64,000 nucleotides of DNA from Hyperoodon ampullatus (GCA_949752795.1 OX457059.1:174170242-174234241), one strand, 5' to 3'; positions 44,129-56,969 are shown, counted from the first letter of the stretch. The notes: a model not told the origin generated them from the sequence alone. Numbers and translations are program-made.

Positions 44129-46043
44129 GATTACCCTATTTAACTAGGTACTTTAGGCAAGTAATTCAGATGTGCTCCTTGCAAGCAGGTAGCACTGCAC
44201 TGGTGACCAGCATGCCTGCAAATTAGCCACTTACACTTTACAAATAGACAAACATACAGCAGCCGCAGCTCTCCAAATCATGATTGTATAAAACCTGTTT
44301 TTCCCTGCCTTCTCACCCAGCCTCTTTACAGTTTTAAATGATTAACATCAACTTGCTTATCCCCCCGCCATCTGTTTAATAACTCAGACTGTGCAGTGGC
44401 CATGGATAAAGTGATCTTCATCATGGAGATCAAAGAATTAATCAAGCGAAACAGTAAAGAATGATTTCAGGAATCTTTTGAGAGAGATAAATAACTCAAA
44501 GTGATGAATTATTGAATCTTTAGGGTATATTTATTTATCAGGCAGTCAAAATTTACCATTTTAAACTTCATTCCATTTTTCTTTCATATTAGCTGGTTGT
44601 CTTCAAGGTGACATATAACCACCCAAACTGAATATGCAATCAACTTGTGCCTTAATATGAGAAAACTTGATAAATCTATTCTATTATGTTTAAAAACAAA
44701 CCCTCATAGTGTTAAATCTGAGAAAAAGCCCAAATGGTCTATAACAAATAGGGAAAATCTGGCTTCATCCTGACCCAAAGTATTCTAAATAGCTTTATGA
44801 TTGAATTATATACCAATAGAGGAAGCATTTAGACCCTTTGACTTCAAGCTCCTACTGAAAGGAAGGGTTCTTCTTTTCAACATTCCTAAGAGATGTTCTT
44901 CCAACCACTTACTGACTATTGTGTTACTAAGACCTCTACTGAGCAGACCATTGTTGAATTGAGCTCATGCCTTGTTGACTATAACTCGACCTGTTGGAGG
45001 GTCCAAGCTCAGGCTCTACAATGACCAAGACTGTTCTCTAATGTCTCTTTCATAGGAAAAACTTTCAAATACTTTAATGCCCCAGCTAGGTATTCTACCT
45101 CATCATTTAATTATCTCTAGTATCTTCAACTATTACTCATGTTGTGTTGTCAAAGACCTTTGCTGTTTGCCAGCCCCCCTGGGATTTTCCTCCTCATTTT
45201 TTTTTTTTCTTAAATGTGGCTTCCCAAACTGGATACACTACTCCAGGTGTAAAATGACCAGCACAGAGCATAAAAAGAAAACAGTCAAGGAATTCACAGA
45301 ATACCTCTCACTTGTATTTTTGTTGATACTCTACTGGAAGCAAAGATTAACCTGGAGAGTAAGGATAAATCCATGGCTCCAAAAAAACACAGTTGACAGC
45401 AGGCTTATAATGTGTGCCTGTGACATCAGTCTGGAACAGAGGGTTAAGTTTCCCAGAAACAGAAGGAAAGTAAACATAAATGGAGGCCTCTCTTTCTGGG
45501 TTTAATTGAGACATATTTTCTTTAACTCAACCATTAATATCCAAATTCCTTGCCACCATAGCCCATTTGTATATATAAACAGAATCTCTGTGAATGACTC
45601 CAGGCAAGCACTATATGCCTCAAGACGAAAACAAAAACGCTGCAAAGCATAGCAAGTTCACTCTCTTCTGAAAGCCTGGTTAGATACCATATTCATTAAT
45701 GAGTCAACATGATAGAATCAGGACTTGTGAATGTGAGAATAACGAGCATATTTCAGGGAGTGGGGGGATGCGTTGATTATCCACCAGATTCAACTACTGT
45801 GGCTAGTGGAATTCCCAGTGTCACTTTTTGATGAAAGAAGGTATACTATTGAATAATGGGTTGATTTTTGCTTCAAGTGGTTGACCAGCTGTTAGATCTT
45901 CCCAGACGAATTTCTGAGATTGTATGGTCTTGTTAATCAGTTTTACTGAACTATCGCAGGAGAACACAATTAGGAAATTTTGAGAGTGATCATACCTCTT
46001 TAAAAAAATGTATCCTTCCTCTAAATTGATCTTCAGAACCACG
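44129..46043. other. Unique AT-rich sequence
   Basis: No named repeat was recognised. A T12 run is at 45198-45209. The 142-codon frame at 45077-45505 reads through this run, has no recognisable domain, and is treated as chance. The part at 44130-44530 is repeat-free and of the type that can hold conserved regulatory elements. Confidence 0.4.
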
Positions 46044-46253
46044 CAGGGCTCCATCTTCTTTTTTTAATTTAATTTAATTTATTTTTTATACAGCAGGTTC
46101 TTATTAGTGATCTATTTTATACATATTAGTGTATATATGTCAATCCCAATCTCCCAATTCATCACACCACCAACTCACCCCCCTCCTCTGCCACTTTGCC
46201 CCCTTGGTGTCCATACATTTGTTCTCTACATCTGTGTCTCAGGGCTCCATCTT
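46044..46253 (-). mobile_element. Short L1 3' UTR retrocopy with exact target duplications
   Basis: The duplication cagggctccatctt (46044-46057 and 46240-46253) is exact. The 182-bp insert is minus-strand L1 3' UTR: an AATTT-repeat tail at the left, 'tatacagcaggttcttatta', 'atatatgtcaatcccaatct' and 'ccccttggtgtccatacatt'. It is extreme 5' truncation of a young L1. Confidence 0.92.
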
Positions 46254-47112
46254 AAAGTAATACTTCGTTGGCAGTTTAACGCCCAAATCCCCAGATACGT
46301 GAAAATCGGCATTTCACTGAAACAAAATGAGATTGGAATAATTGACCAAATTCCTTTCTCCAAATTGCAAATTTTTTGTTTTTTTTAAAAAAAGTGTTTT
46401 GTTTACCTAATGAATCACTGAAACACTTTGCATATTTGTTTGGAGGTTGTGTAGCGCTGGCCAGATACTAAGTCATAAAACACTTCGGCTGCTTCCTCAC
46501 TGAGCCCTTTCCAAGGAGATTGGCTCCATCACCAACCCTCTCCCCGAGACCCATTTTCAGAAGGACCTCATGAAAATGTGGCTAGAGCTTGGTTCACATG
46601 GAGGCTTCAGTATATCAACCTTGTACAAATGCCTTGCAAGTGACAAGTACATAGCATTTCTCACCAAAAACAATCTTTCCTGCCTGAGATCTGCCTGCAC
46701 CCAGATCCTTGCTTTAAATGTCTCTTGGGGTGAAGACATTCTAACCTAACAAAGAAAAAATAAAAAATAAAAACAACTGGGTGAAGGATTTAGGAATCAC
46801 ATTCTTTACCTGCTAAGAGATAAGGAACAAGCTTACTATTTTTGGTTATATATGTGAAAATATATATCCAAATATATAATATATCCAAATTTATATCATC
46901 AATTTAAAGCTCGAACTTAACAAATATTATCCCTGTCTCCCTTCTTCAAATCTGAAAGCATATTTATGTGAAAGTCCCATTTGTAGCAAAATCCTTTGGA
47001 CAAAGGTTGCCATTGCCCCAGTCACTATAAGACAAACGTTATGGCTCAGTGGATGCCCCATGTTGTGGGTGTAGGGCCACGTCTTCATATTAAAAAAAAA
47101 AATTTTTTTTTT
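46254..47112. other. Unique AT-rich sequence
   Basis: No gene or named repeat was recognised. There are T and A runs at 46378-46394 and 47091-47112. Confidence 0.4.
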
Positions 47113-47153
47113 CACGCACACACACACACACACGCATGCACACACACACACAC
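47113..47153. repeat. (CA)n microsatellite, interrupted
   Basis: Two CA arrays separated by 'cgcatg'. They follow an A11-T10 run. Confidence 0.93.
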
Positions 47154-47189
47154 CAGCCCTGCCTTTCACTCTAGTCTATGTAGACCCTT

Positions 47190-47540
47190 CAGCCTGCCAG
47201 GCAAGCGGAGGCCCTACCCACTCCCCAATCAGGCAACGACTCCCCCGTCTGACTAGGAGAGGCCAGGGGCCTTGCCCACTTATACTTGTCTGTCAGCTGG
47301 GTTGACAGCATGGGAGGGGGCCTCCCCCACCTTTCCCTGCCCATCAGCTCTGCTGACAGGTGCAGGCAGGCAAGGCACTCCCCCCTCCACCCCATTCATG
47401 CCCATCAGCACATCTGATGGACACGGGCGGGTAGGGGAAGTCTCCAGAGCCTCTCAACCATGGGGGCAGGCGCATCTCTACCCTGGGTGGGCACGGGCTG
47501 GAGCCGTCTCTCAGTCTCGTTGACGGGTGAGGGCAGCCCG
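47190..47540. repeat. Degenerate GC-rich tandem repeat, about 70-80 bp period
   Basis: Variants of a unit carrying '(t)gcccatcagc..ctgacagg', a G/C-rich 'caggcaggcaagg' and 'ctcccccc' follow one another, for example near 47338, 47398 and 47500. Divergence is high and the period is not exact. Frames of 65-83 codons on both strands are by-products. Confidence 0.4.
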
Positions 47541-47940
47541 AGTTCCAGCTGCTCTGGCGTCTGACAAGGAGTTACTGTCCACCCACACTGATTCACAGTC
47601 ATGCCTCTGGCTGACCGTGGATCCTGCCTGGGTCATCTTGGATGGGCATTTAGACAGGCATGCAAAAGCACGAGGGGGCAGAGTCTGGAGAGAGCAGAGA
47701 GCTAGGGAGGGAGGAGGTGGCCTGCGTGGTGGGCAACTGGATGGGTCACAATAGAGCATCTAAGACGGGAAACGGGACCAACGTACTTCAGTTGGGTTGG
47801 TCACTGACCAAACACTTGGATTGTAAAAGGAAAATCCTCACTGGATTGAAGAACACAATGGTTTTCCTTATATATTTTTGATAACAAAGACATCTTAGCG
47901 ATTCAGAGGACACACAGGGACGAAATGCATGGCGGGATCA
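47541..47940. other. Unique sequence
   Basis: No gene or named repeat was recognised. Overlapping frames of 73-82 codons occur on both strands. Confidence 0.4.
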
Positions 47941-47944
47941 CCCC

Positions 47945-48020
47945 TGCTCATTCAAATAAGCGTTTATTGAACACATACTACGTGCCTGGCCCTGAACGAT
48001 CCTTCACACTCCATCGCAGA
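47945..48020 (+). repeat. L2-like fragment
   Basis: The text 'attcaaataagcgtttattg', 'aacacatactacgtgcctgg' and 'ccctgaacg' is close to the '..tttattgagcacctactatgtgccaggcac..' block of ancient L2-type repeats. Confidence 0.6.
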
Positions 48021-49645
48021 GCCCGCACACGCCCTGAGACACTGGTGTCTTCTCGTGACGACCCTGGAAGGACCAGCCAGAAAGACTCATGATGGGCCAC
48101 CAGGCTTCTCCTGCTGCCTGAGGTGTGAGTCTATCTGATGATCTCTTTTTACATGATAATAAGACCATATTGAAATTTAATAGAATCATTCATAATTTAT
48201 GACATTAAACAAGAAACGGCTTTATTTTATTAGTCTTTAAAAGAAGTGTGGTTACTTATACTAGTCTGGGCTACAGGCACAGTTTGACTACAGTCGACTG
48301 ATTCAAAGACTGGAAATATCCCTAAATACCAAGTTTCAAAAAAAAAGGAAAAAAACCAACAAAATGAAACCCCAAGTCAAACAAAAAAATCATGTTTTTA
48401 TAGGCTAAAGAACCCGTTTCTTTTAGTAAGTTTCCTTTCAACATCTCACTTCAATTTTCCTACTTTAACCTCAGATTTCAATTAATTGGACAAGGAACTT
48501 TCAATGCAGGGGTTCAGTGTAGAAAATATTTTTAACACACACCGAGATGCCTCAGCCTTAACCCAGCAGGAAAATGATGCTCTCACAACCCCAGGAGAGT
48601 CTGTAACTAAGGCAGGATGAGAAAGAGCGGCAAAGGGGATGCGCTGGGTGGTGGCCTTCTGCAAAGTCGGTCCACACGAGCAAGTTCAGTGTGATTTCTA
48701 CATGCATCAACTTTCCCTTCAAAATATCCAAGTGCTTTGAGTCTTTCCTTTGCTGAATTCCAGAGCGGCCTGGCCGGACGCATAGGTCTCCACTCAGAGG
48801 AGGGCAGCTCAGACTCCAGCCAAAGTCAACATCTTAGCCGGTCACTGTGACTGCCTGTCACCCTGCATATCTGTAGCCCGCAGTGCCCAACTCTGCTCCT
48901 GTGTTCTCCGCATTGACCCCGCCACGCACTGAGCATAACTCCAGGGGAGTCTCAGACACAAAGTCATCCCAGAGCGCATTTATTTTTTAGTTGAAAATAA
49001 TAGAGCCCTTTCCAGGGAGCTGCTTGAACAGAATGTGCTTGCTAAGAAGCTTTTCTGAAGAAATGCACCTGGCATGGATTTTGATGGCCACTCAGCAGAA
49101 ATAGGTGTAGTTTGCTGAGGCTACAGACATCTAGATCGAGAAGAGAATCCATGAGTGACAATGTGTAGTTTTCAGAATATTCAGCTCAAAAATATACCAG
49201 TTGGGTATAAAGAGGTTAAAAACTATGGACCCTAACTTTGCGCTATGAAAGCACCCTTGGTGTTTCCTCCACACACAGGAGTGAACAGAGAGCCAGAATG
49301 TTCAGCTCTTGAACGTAAGTGTTTTCTTCTTTTTCTTGTGTTACTGACTTAGATAAGACAGGGATGAATTACATGGGATAAGATCGGGCTTGTTGAGGGC
49401 TGGGAGCAGGTTGCCGGCTGCACGCAGCTCACCCCTTCCTCTGGGCAAGTGCTACCTTTGAACACACATGTTCTTCCTTGAAGGATAAATGGCACTTTAA
49501 GGGTTGAAATATAGAACCAGTTATCAATTATTTACATCTGTGGTCTAATGTATTTCATCAGATTCATTTAATCATATTGTAGCTCATTGAGCCAGACAAG
49601 AGTTTTGCAAAATCATTTGATTTTGCCCCTACCTCCGGGGAGAAA
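48021..49645. other. Unique sequence
   Basis: No gene or named repeat was recognised. There are A-rich runs at 48338-48356. Confidence 0.4.
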
Positions 49646-49649
49646 AAGC

Positions 49650-49785
49650 ACATGTCTATGCTGATATTTGAGATGAGAAAAATGAGATTCAAAAAGAGAA
49701 AGTTTCTGCACAAAATTGCATAACTATACACGGGAACAGGGAGAAAAATCAGGTCTCTGCCTCCGGTGCATCTGACAGAGGAAGA
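49650..49785 (-). repeat. MIR, minus strand, decayed
   Basis: The text 'atttgagatgagaaaaatga', 'gattcaaaaagagaaagttt', 'caaaattgcataactataca' and 'aaatcaggtctctgcctccg' follows the reverse complement of the MIR core (acagatgaggaaactgagg, acttgcccaaggtcac). Confidence 0.6.
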
Positions 49786-51800
49786 GTGGATGGCAGATAG
49801 CAAGGGGTCATGCAGAGGCTGGGCAGGCTTGGTGGGGACCCCGCGGCTGGAGGAGAGGCTGAGGAGACACGCCTTATGTCTTTAAACAATTAATAGTTCC
49901 AAGTTAAACACAGAACACTATGGCTACTTCTAAAAAAAAAGAAATAGGAAAGAAAGACTTTTCAGGGTCTATTTCTAAAAGTTAACTCAATTTTTAAACT
50001 CCTATTGTTAGATTTCTTAGATTTCTATGTAGGTTGACGGTTGTAAGCTTCTCAGTATGCAGAATGAATTTTAGCCATCCCAGGCCAGGTATGCTGCCAC
50101 CTAAAATTTTTACTTTTAAAATCTTCATAAATCATTGTGATTCCATCCGGTAAGACTGCTTTGGAAATGGGCAACATTTCTGAATTGAATCCAAACCATC
50201 ATTTATCTTCAAATAACACAACCTATAAATGTCCTTCGACTTTTGTTGTGAGTCTAAGGTTTCCATCCATTCTCCTTGTGAACTGTTGGAATTTTCAATT
50301 TACATCAGAATGGCCTGAGATCCGTAGTGCTGGCTGTCTTGCTCACATCAAAGCTCTGTTTCAGTTCAATCCTGGCTGGGTTAAGTCTTTCATACTCTCT
50401 TTAATAGTCAATTTTTGCAAAAAAAGATAAAGGAGGCTTATACTCATATGGTTTAAATGTCTCTAAATGAAAATTGAAAGTAGATTCATAAGAACCTCTA
50501 CCGATAACTCTTTCGTGGAGCCAGTTGGCAGAAGATAGTAATAGATTTGCTGCTGTGGAAGCTCCCAGTGAGGAATTACCAAAATTTAGATACCACTGTA
50601 TGTAAGGATTCCTAAATTCAGACGTGTGCCCAACTCTGAATAACTGACATGATCCCAGTTCTTCCCATGAGGTGCATATAAAAATAAAAGGTAGGACCCA
50701 GGGTGCATTTGGGGTAACACACCATTCTGTGGAGTGTCAGTACATTCTTACATCAGAAAGTGTTCTGTTGTCAAAGAAGATTGAGAAAAGGTTGCTTAAC
50801 AAAACTCCTTAGAGTGACTTACTACAGGAATTCTCGCCTCAGCACCTTGGCCCCTGCTGTGAATCTCCAGGAGGGAAATAATTGCATGTTGCATTTCCCA
50901 AACGTATTTAGCCACGGATTCTCTGTGTCCCAGAATGTCTCATGAGTTCTAGAGTTTGTGCCTTGATAAAAGGCTGTGTTTCATTTTATTCCAGGTTTAA
51001 AGGAAACTGGATCAATATATGAAGAGAGAAAGAAAAAAGTCTCACTGAACAACTACTAGTTCTATAAACCCAACAAGATGTCGATTATGAAATGTACCAT
51101 TTGCACAGGGACTCTCATTTTTCTGGAGCCACCCAGTCCTCTGGAAGGACAGTGATTATTAAAAGTCACAGGTAGCACAAGCAGATTTACATGAATTTAA
51201 ATGATATCCAAATACCAGTTTATGTCTGGCTATGTTTTGTCAAATTTCAATGCATATCTGTAACAAAATAAGGCATATGAGTTTTGAGGGAATACGATTT
51301 TAGCAAGAAAGGCATGAATTCCAATATAAACATTTAAAATATTAATAAAACATCTTGGACGTTGAGGAATTCCTACCACAGTAAAGTTTTCTTTGGAGCG
51401 AAGGCCCAGCTGGAATCCTGTCTCTCTGACTGCCACGTTGGCCTGCGGCATGCAGCAGAAGACAGGACCCAGGGGTGAGACTGGTAACCACCAGCTTCGT
51501 GTCTCCTGCTTTCTCACTCTGACTCCCGTGCATTCATTTCCCACAAACCTTCAACCGTGCAGTTTCAGGACAGAGGCCTCTGTCTTTCTGAAGCCTGCCT
51601 AGGCCTCCCCAAGCATCCGGGCTCTCACTAACTGAGACAATGTCTGCAAGCCGCTACCACCTTGCTGGAGACACAGGGTGTCACCCACACGTTTGGCCAG
51701 GGTGGGAGGTGGGGCACGTGGTAGCTTTGTTAAAGCTTCCAGGTCATGGTCAATATTCAACTCATACCCCCAGCCTTTCTACTCAGCTCCTGGCAGGACT
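49786..51800. other. Unique sequence
   Basis: No named repeat was recognised. Frames of 97-104 codons at 50137-50430 and 51230-51544 have no domain and lie in AT-rich DNA. Confidence 0.4.
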
Positions 51801-51810
51801 ATTTTTCTTT

Positions 51811-51861
51811 CTTCATGACCTCTGGGTGCCACTCATACCACTTCATGACCTCTGGGTGCCA
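51811..51861. repeat. 30-bp tandem duplication
   Basis: The block cttcatgacctctgggtgcc occurs at 51811 and again at 51841, offset exactly 30 bp with no mismatch over 21 bp. Ten codons are added in frame to the 182-codon plus-strand frame at 51640-52188. That frame has no other support as a gene. Confidence 0.9.
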
Positions 51862-52445
51862 TGTCCCCAGACCTGGACCATCCAGCTTCCCCCAGGCTCT
51901 CCACAGCCACATGCAGGCGGTGCTAAGGGCTGCCAGGCTGCAGCCACGGAGAAGCCCTCTGACTTGGGGGACCTGCAAAGCAGACACACCATGGTGGTTC
52001 CACCTGGATCAAACTCAAGGGTGCACACACTTCGGGGGAAGCAGCGGGCCCTGAAGGGCGGGAGCCACCCTCCTTCCCCCTGGACCCCGGGTGGAAGTGT
52101 AGAGATTCTGGCGTGCTGTTCTGAAAGCAGGCCTCAAACATCACATTTAAACGGCAGAATTTTATCTGCCAGGTGCCCTGCGAGGTAGTGTGATCTTCCA
52201 CGGCAGCACGGACGCCCACGTCATGACCCCGCGGCCGGCCCTGGGGAGGCTGGCCTTCCGGGCATCCCACCCTCAGCACCAGCTCCTCCCAGTTGCCTTT
52301 CTTGGGACTCCCAGTAACACAAAAGCTTCAGCAAAGTGTGGTTCTGATTCAGCCTCTTTCTTAGATGGAAGGGGCTTTGACTTCATCAGGGGTTGGGAGA
52401 GCTCCCAGGTTATGAGCTACCCTGACCCACCTCATCATCACTAGA
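51862..52445. other. GC-rich unique sequence
   Basis: Long overlapping frames on both strands (up to 182 and 118 codons) occur here. None shows a domain, signal or clear codon bias, and I do not call a gene. Confidence 0.4.
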
Positions 52446-52857
52446 GATTCTCACACTAAGTGAAGTAAGTCCAATAAAGACAAATATCATACGATCTCAC
52501 TTCTACATGAGTCTAAAAAGATGATACAAATGGTCTTATTTACAAAACAGAAACAGACCCACGGACTTAGAAAACAAACTTATGATCACCAAAGGGGAAA
52601 GGGGTTGGGGGGAAAGATAAATTAGGAGGTCGGGATTAACATAGACACACTACTGTACTCTATATAAAATAGATCACCAACAAGGACGTACTGCAGAGCA
52701 CAGGGAACTATACCTGTGTATAGTATTTTGTAATAATCTATAAGGGAAGAGAATCTGAAAACAAATAGATTCATATAATACCTGTATAACTAAATCACTG
52801 TGCTGTACACCTGAAACTAACACATTGTAAATCAACTATACTTCAATTAAAAAAAAA
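52446..52857 (+). repeat. L1 3' UTR, 5'-truncated
   Basis: Sense-strand L1 end, with 'acactaagtgaagtaagtcc', 'acatgagtctaaaaagatga', 'tatgatcaccaaaggggaaa', 'gcagagcacagggaactata', 'tgctgtacacctgaaactaa' and 'aaatcaactatacttcaatt', then an A-tail. It begins inside the last codons of ORF2. Clear target duplications were not found. Confidence 0.9.
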
Positions 52858-53400
52858 AGTCACTGCTGTTTGCTCACAGAGACCGAAGGATTGAAAGGAA
52901 TTATAGCCAACTTTGGAAAGCGGGCTGACAGACAAGGTCCTCCAACGCAGCCTACTCAGGTCTGACGGTGTGTTAAAGCCAGGGCATTTCTTCGTACTTA
53001 TGAGCTAATGTCCCTGGAAAGTTTACCTCTGTGACCTGAGCTGAGGTAAAGCACCGCAGAGTTTCAGGATTTGAGTTTAGGACACTTTGCCCCAGTCACA
53101 CCTGGGCTCTGGTCGCCACATCCCCTGTTACGATGATGCTCAGAGGAGGGAACAGTGAAGGAAATCCAGCTCTGTGCTGGAGGCCCCAAAAGCTCATCCC
53201 ATTCTGGAAAATCCTTATGGATTTCCGACATTCAGGAAAGCTCCCAAGCACAGGAACAAGAGAGGAGAGAATTTCCCAGCTTCCCTTGCTCCGGATAGGG
53301 AATCCTGAGATGATTCTTCTCTTCCTCTCAGGACCTGCCACCTTCACACCCCTGCAAACAAAAGCACCGCCAGTGACACCCGGCATCCCCCTAAAATAAA
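52858..53400. other. Unique sequence
   Basis: No gene or named repeat was recognised. Frames of 88 and 96 codons on opposite strands overlap over 53096-53399. Confidence 0.4.
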
Positions 53401-53429
53401 AATGGGACTGTAGCCACCACTCTTGGACT

Positions 53430-53960
53430 TACTTTATTTACTGAGCTCTGAGTTTCGGCAACATTATTCTTTAGTCCTTGAGGAAGTAATTCACTCTCGC
53501 CCTTAAAACGCTGTTAAGTAGTCGATAATCCATTATTACAGTAAGCCGTTCACTCTCACAGTAATTATCTAATAACCCCTTATAAAAGACCGTGGCTTCC
53601 TAATCTGTTTATAATTATCATTTCAATGATCCCACACATTAATGTCTGACCTTCAACAACTCTGACCTGATCTTAATTAACTCTAATATCAAATCATCGC
53701 TACACAAGAAACTAGCCATGACCAAATGAATGAACCCCAGGTACAGTTAATTTCTGGAGCAATTATCTTTTCATGTAGGGAGATTTAAATGATTATCTGC
53801 ACAATTTCACACAGTTTTATGTAATTCTGCGACATTATAAATTCTGTTTTAAATCATATTTCAAAGGCAGGGCTCCAGAGTCTGGTTTGTCTAGCATTCT
53901 CAAGCTACAACATCACACACTATCCCTGTGTAATACAAGATGCTTTTTGTGTGATTGTTT
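53430..53960. promoter_or_regulatory. Candidate conserved non-coding (enhancer-like) stretch
   Basis: This is repeat-free, AT-rich but complex sequence with a dense set of homeodomain-type TAAT/ATTA cores: 'agtaattatctaataac', 'tttataattatcatttc', 'gatcttaattaactc', 'aattatcttttcatg' and 'gattatctgc'. GATA/TATC-type and 'tcaatgatcc' sites lie between them. Such texture is common in developmental enhancers, but one sequence cannot show conservation. There is no coding signal. Confidence 0.25.
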
Positions 53961-56640
53961 TCAATTATCAACAAACAACAAAAATGTAGTTTGCAAAGTA
54001 ACACGTTACAGTTAAACGAATAACTATACAGATGGGTAATCTAGGAGCAAATACCATCCAGGTAAAATTGTTAAAGGAAATATCCCATTATGCAGGAATA
54101 CTGAAAGTAATTGATAATTTAACAGATGCTGTAAAATACTAGAAAATTTAAAGTATATGTCAATACACATAATGTGTTTATGAAGTGCTATAGATTAGAA
54201 AACATTTATCAGCAAAACCTGGAGGACATGCAGCTAAGGGAAGTATTTGCAGCTAGAGTTGAACTTTATTTCAAACCCTGAGATACACATGGGTATTTCT
54301 GTGTTAGTAAACACCTAACTTCCCCTGTGACGTTATCTGTATAGCTTCCTGATGTAGAATTCATTTTCACAGATGTCCAATTGACTCTTAGGGGTAAATA
54401 GACACATGCGCAATATTGAGGAAATGTTCTGGGTGTAAACAAGGCCTTGTAAAGAAATGCAGTTAGACAATGTTTGCTCAGCATTGTCTCTGGTGTCAAG
54501 AATTAGGGCTAAATTGATCAAAGGGTGGATTTCAACCAGAATTGTCACCATTTCCTGCTCTGGACACAATTTATCAGGCACATTAAGCCTTCCTGGTCGA
54601 AGTTCTTACAACACCTAACACTTCATCCCAGATACCAAGACGTTTGTCCCAGCCATCCATCACAGCAAGCAGCCTGATTCGGGAGATTGATTTGCAAGTA
54701 ATTTGGGTGGAGGAAGGTGGGTGCCTCCTTAGCTGTGTCCCGGTGAGCTGCCGTGACAGATTACCCCACATCGTCAGGAGGGACATTCACTTACTGACCA
54801 CATGTTTCTGCTCCTCCTCAGAGATATTATTTGCAGAAATGGAAAGAGATGGACCTACATTTTATATCAAAGCGCCTAACAGAGGCAGGGTAAGGAGACA
54901 GTTTCTTTATAAATAACAATTTACTTGAGTGGTCTAAGTTGATAAATATTTAAAATAGCCGTGTCCTGTAGGTCTGTTGAAATTAAAATATCCATCCAAA
55001 GACAAAAGGTGACTGCATTAGCAATACATTTCCAGCTGCTAACACAAGCTTCATCGGAGCTGCACGGGGATAATGGAAGGAAATCACGGGCACCTCTGAT
55101 TCATCGTGGCTGGTCCACACCATCACCCTGGAGACCAGGGCTGATGGCCCCCAGTCCAGGACTCTTCTGAGACCCAAATGGGTTCAAGCCCAGTGTTGGC
55201 CTTGGACACTGACCCTACCAAAACCTCCTCCCAAGTTCTACTCTGAGACATGTGTCATCGTGGCAATGGCATCTATTGCCTTTAAAATTAAGATATTTTA
55301 AATGCACTGAGATAGCAGGCATTGCAAGGGATGAAATCACTAAAGAATTTCAAATCTTTAAATGGTTCTTCCTCTGCTCTATGCCGCCAGTGTAAGGAAC
55401 TGTATCATTTATGCAAAGATCATCACATTCTCCACGCCCTTCTCATCCTTTGGAAACTGCTTGAGGTCTTTGGTGTCTGAGCCTCCTTTTTGCTACTGAG
55501 TTAAAAGTTTAAGGGCCTTTACACCAGTCACTTCTCTCCTTCAAAGAAAACCCTTGGGCCTACACTCTCTCTTTTTTAATCATTGAAGTTCCTAGAGGTA
55601 ACTACACAGTTATACGTAGGATTTGACATTTGGTTTTAATTTCTTACTTTAACTATTTGATTTAATAAAAGCTTCTGTGATGGTGAAGACAGTCACTTCC
55701 TACCATGAAGACCCCGGTCCCACTCACTGACTTTCTGTAAGGCCCAGAGGCAACCAAGTGAAGGCACCTCAACCCTGAGGGGGGCCCCTGCTGCCATGTC
55801 CACATCTATGTTTAGGGACAACATGGCAGCAGGACTTGCTCTGGGTGTGGCCCTGACCCTCCTGTCCTGGCTGGTCCGAGACAAATCTGCCGCCACCGCA
55901 GCAGCAATGTCACATGTCCTGGAGGCTGCTTCCTTAGAAAAACGTTTGACCTGAGGAAGTGGGTGATGCACAGGAAGCGCTTTGCTTCATGTCTGGTACA
56001 GAGTAAGATGAGAGAATCAGTGAGCTGCATGGAGGGCCAGTGCACACCTGGGGCAGGCAGTTCCTGCCCACGGGTGTGAACAAACACAGCATCTCTGGGC
56101 CCTGGAACTAGCATCTAGTCTGGCTAAGCACAGACCACCTGAGAAGAAGACCCTTCCTCCCTCCCCAAGGTCACAGCCGGAGCTCCTTGCATTGGCCACA
56201 TTGCCCCGGGCAGTGGTCAGAGGCCCTGGCAGTGTGAGGGCCCACCGTGTGCAACCAGGACCCCCTCCCGGGGGACTCCCTTCTGGTCCATACTAACCTC
56301 TGATGTGGCTTTTGCTTTCATTTTTTTGTTCATATTTTTATTTTGGCATCACTGAATTTGCATCTGTAAGCCCTGCTCAGCAACCCTCAGTGAAAAATGT
56401 CTCTATTTAGTAAAACGAACAGCAATAAAATCTCCAACTATGATTTTAGTTTTCTTTCTTTAGTTTTAGATTGTCTTTTTCTTTCTTTAGGTTTGCTGTT
56501 CCTGAAATTCTGGGCTATGTTATTAGGTATATACTAATAAAACTAGCAGATTAAAATATCAGTAAGTGTTTAGATTATTCAAATGATTAGATTATTTACA
56601 AAATTGGTAGAATAAACATACTAAACTCAAGAACAACAGG
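53961..56640. other. Unique sequence
   Basis: No named repeat was recognised with confidence. The GC-richer part at 55690-56290 gives overlapping minus-strand frames of 60-100 codons without a domain. From 56320 the DNA turns AT-rich toward the L1 block. Confidence 0.4.
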
Positions 56641-56965
56641 ATACACATGATTTTCTAATACACACAAAATGTTTACCATTTTATAGAACTGAGATAATTA
56701 AAAGTACATATTCTGACCATGGCAGAATTAAGCTATAGATTAACTTAAAAGATAAATAGAAAATCTTCAAATGTTTCAAAATTAAACATTTCTAAATATC
56801 CCATGAGTCAAAAAAATTAAAATAGAAACTAGAAAAATTTTAACTAAAGATTAATAAATAAACATAAACTTGAAGAATACAGCTAAAGCAGTGATTAGAA
56901 ATTCAGAGCTTTAAGTGCACAAAGTAAAGAAAGGTAACTAAAAATTAATGACTTACGCATCTAGA
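56640..56965 (+). repeat. Old L1M ORF2 internal fragment, plus strand
   Basis: The text 'tattctgaccatggcagaat', 'taagctatagattaactt', 'tgtttcaaaattaaacattt', 'ctaaatatcccatgagtcaa', 'gaatacagctaaagcagtga' and 'ttagaaattcagagcttta' follows the L1M region just upstream of the reverse transcriptase. It is opposite in orientation to the L1M beginning a few bases to the right. Confidence 0.65.
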
Positions 56966-56969
56966 TCAA

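Noticed and set aside
45077..45505. 142-codon plus-strand open frame
   Set aside because: It passes through a T12 run (a Phe stretch) in AT-rich DNA and shows no domain or coding bias.
51640..52188. 182-codon plus-strand open frame
   Set aside because: GC-rich DNA with competing frames on the other strand, an internal 30-bp tandem duplication, low-complexity composition and no recognisable domain or splice context.
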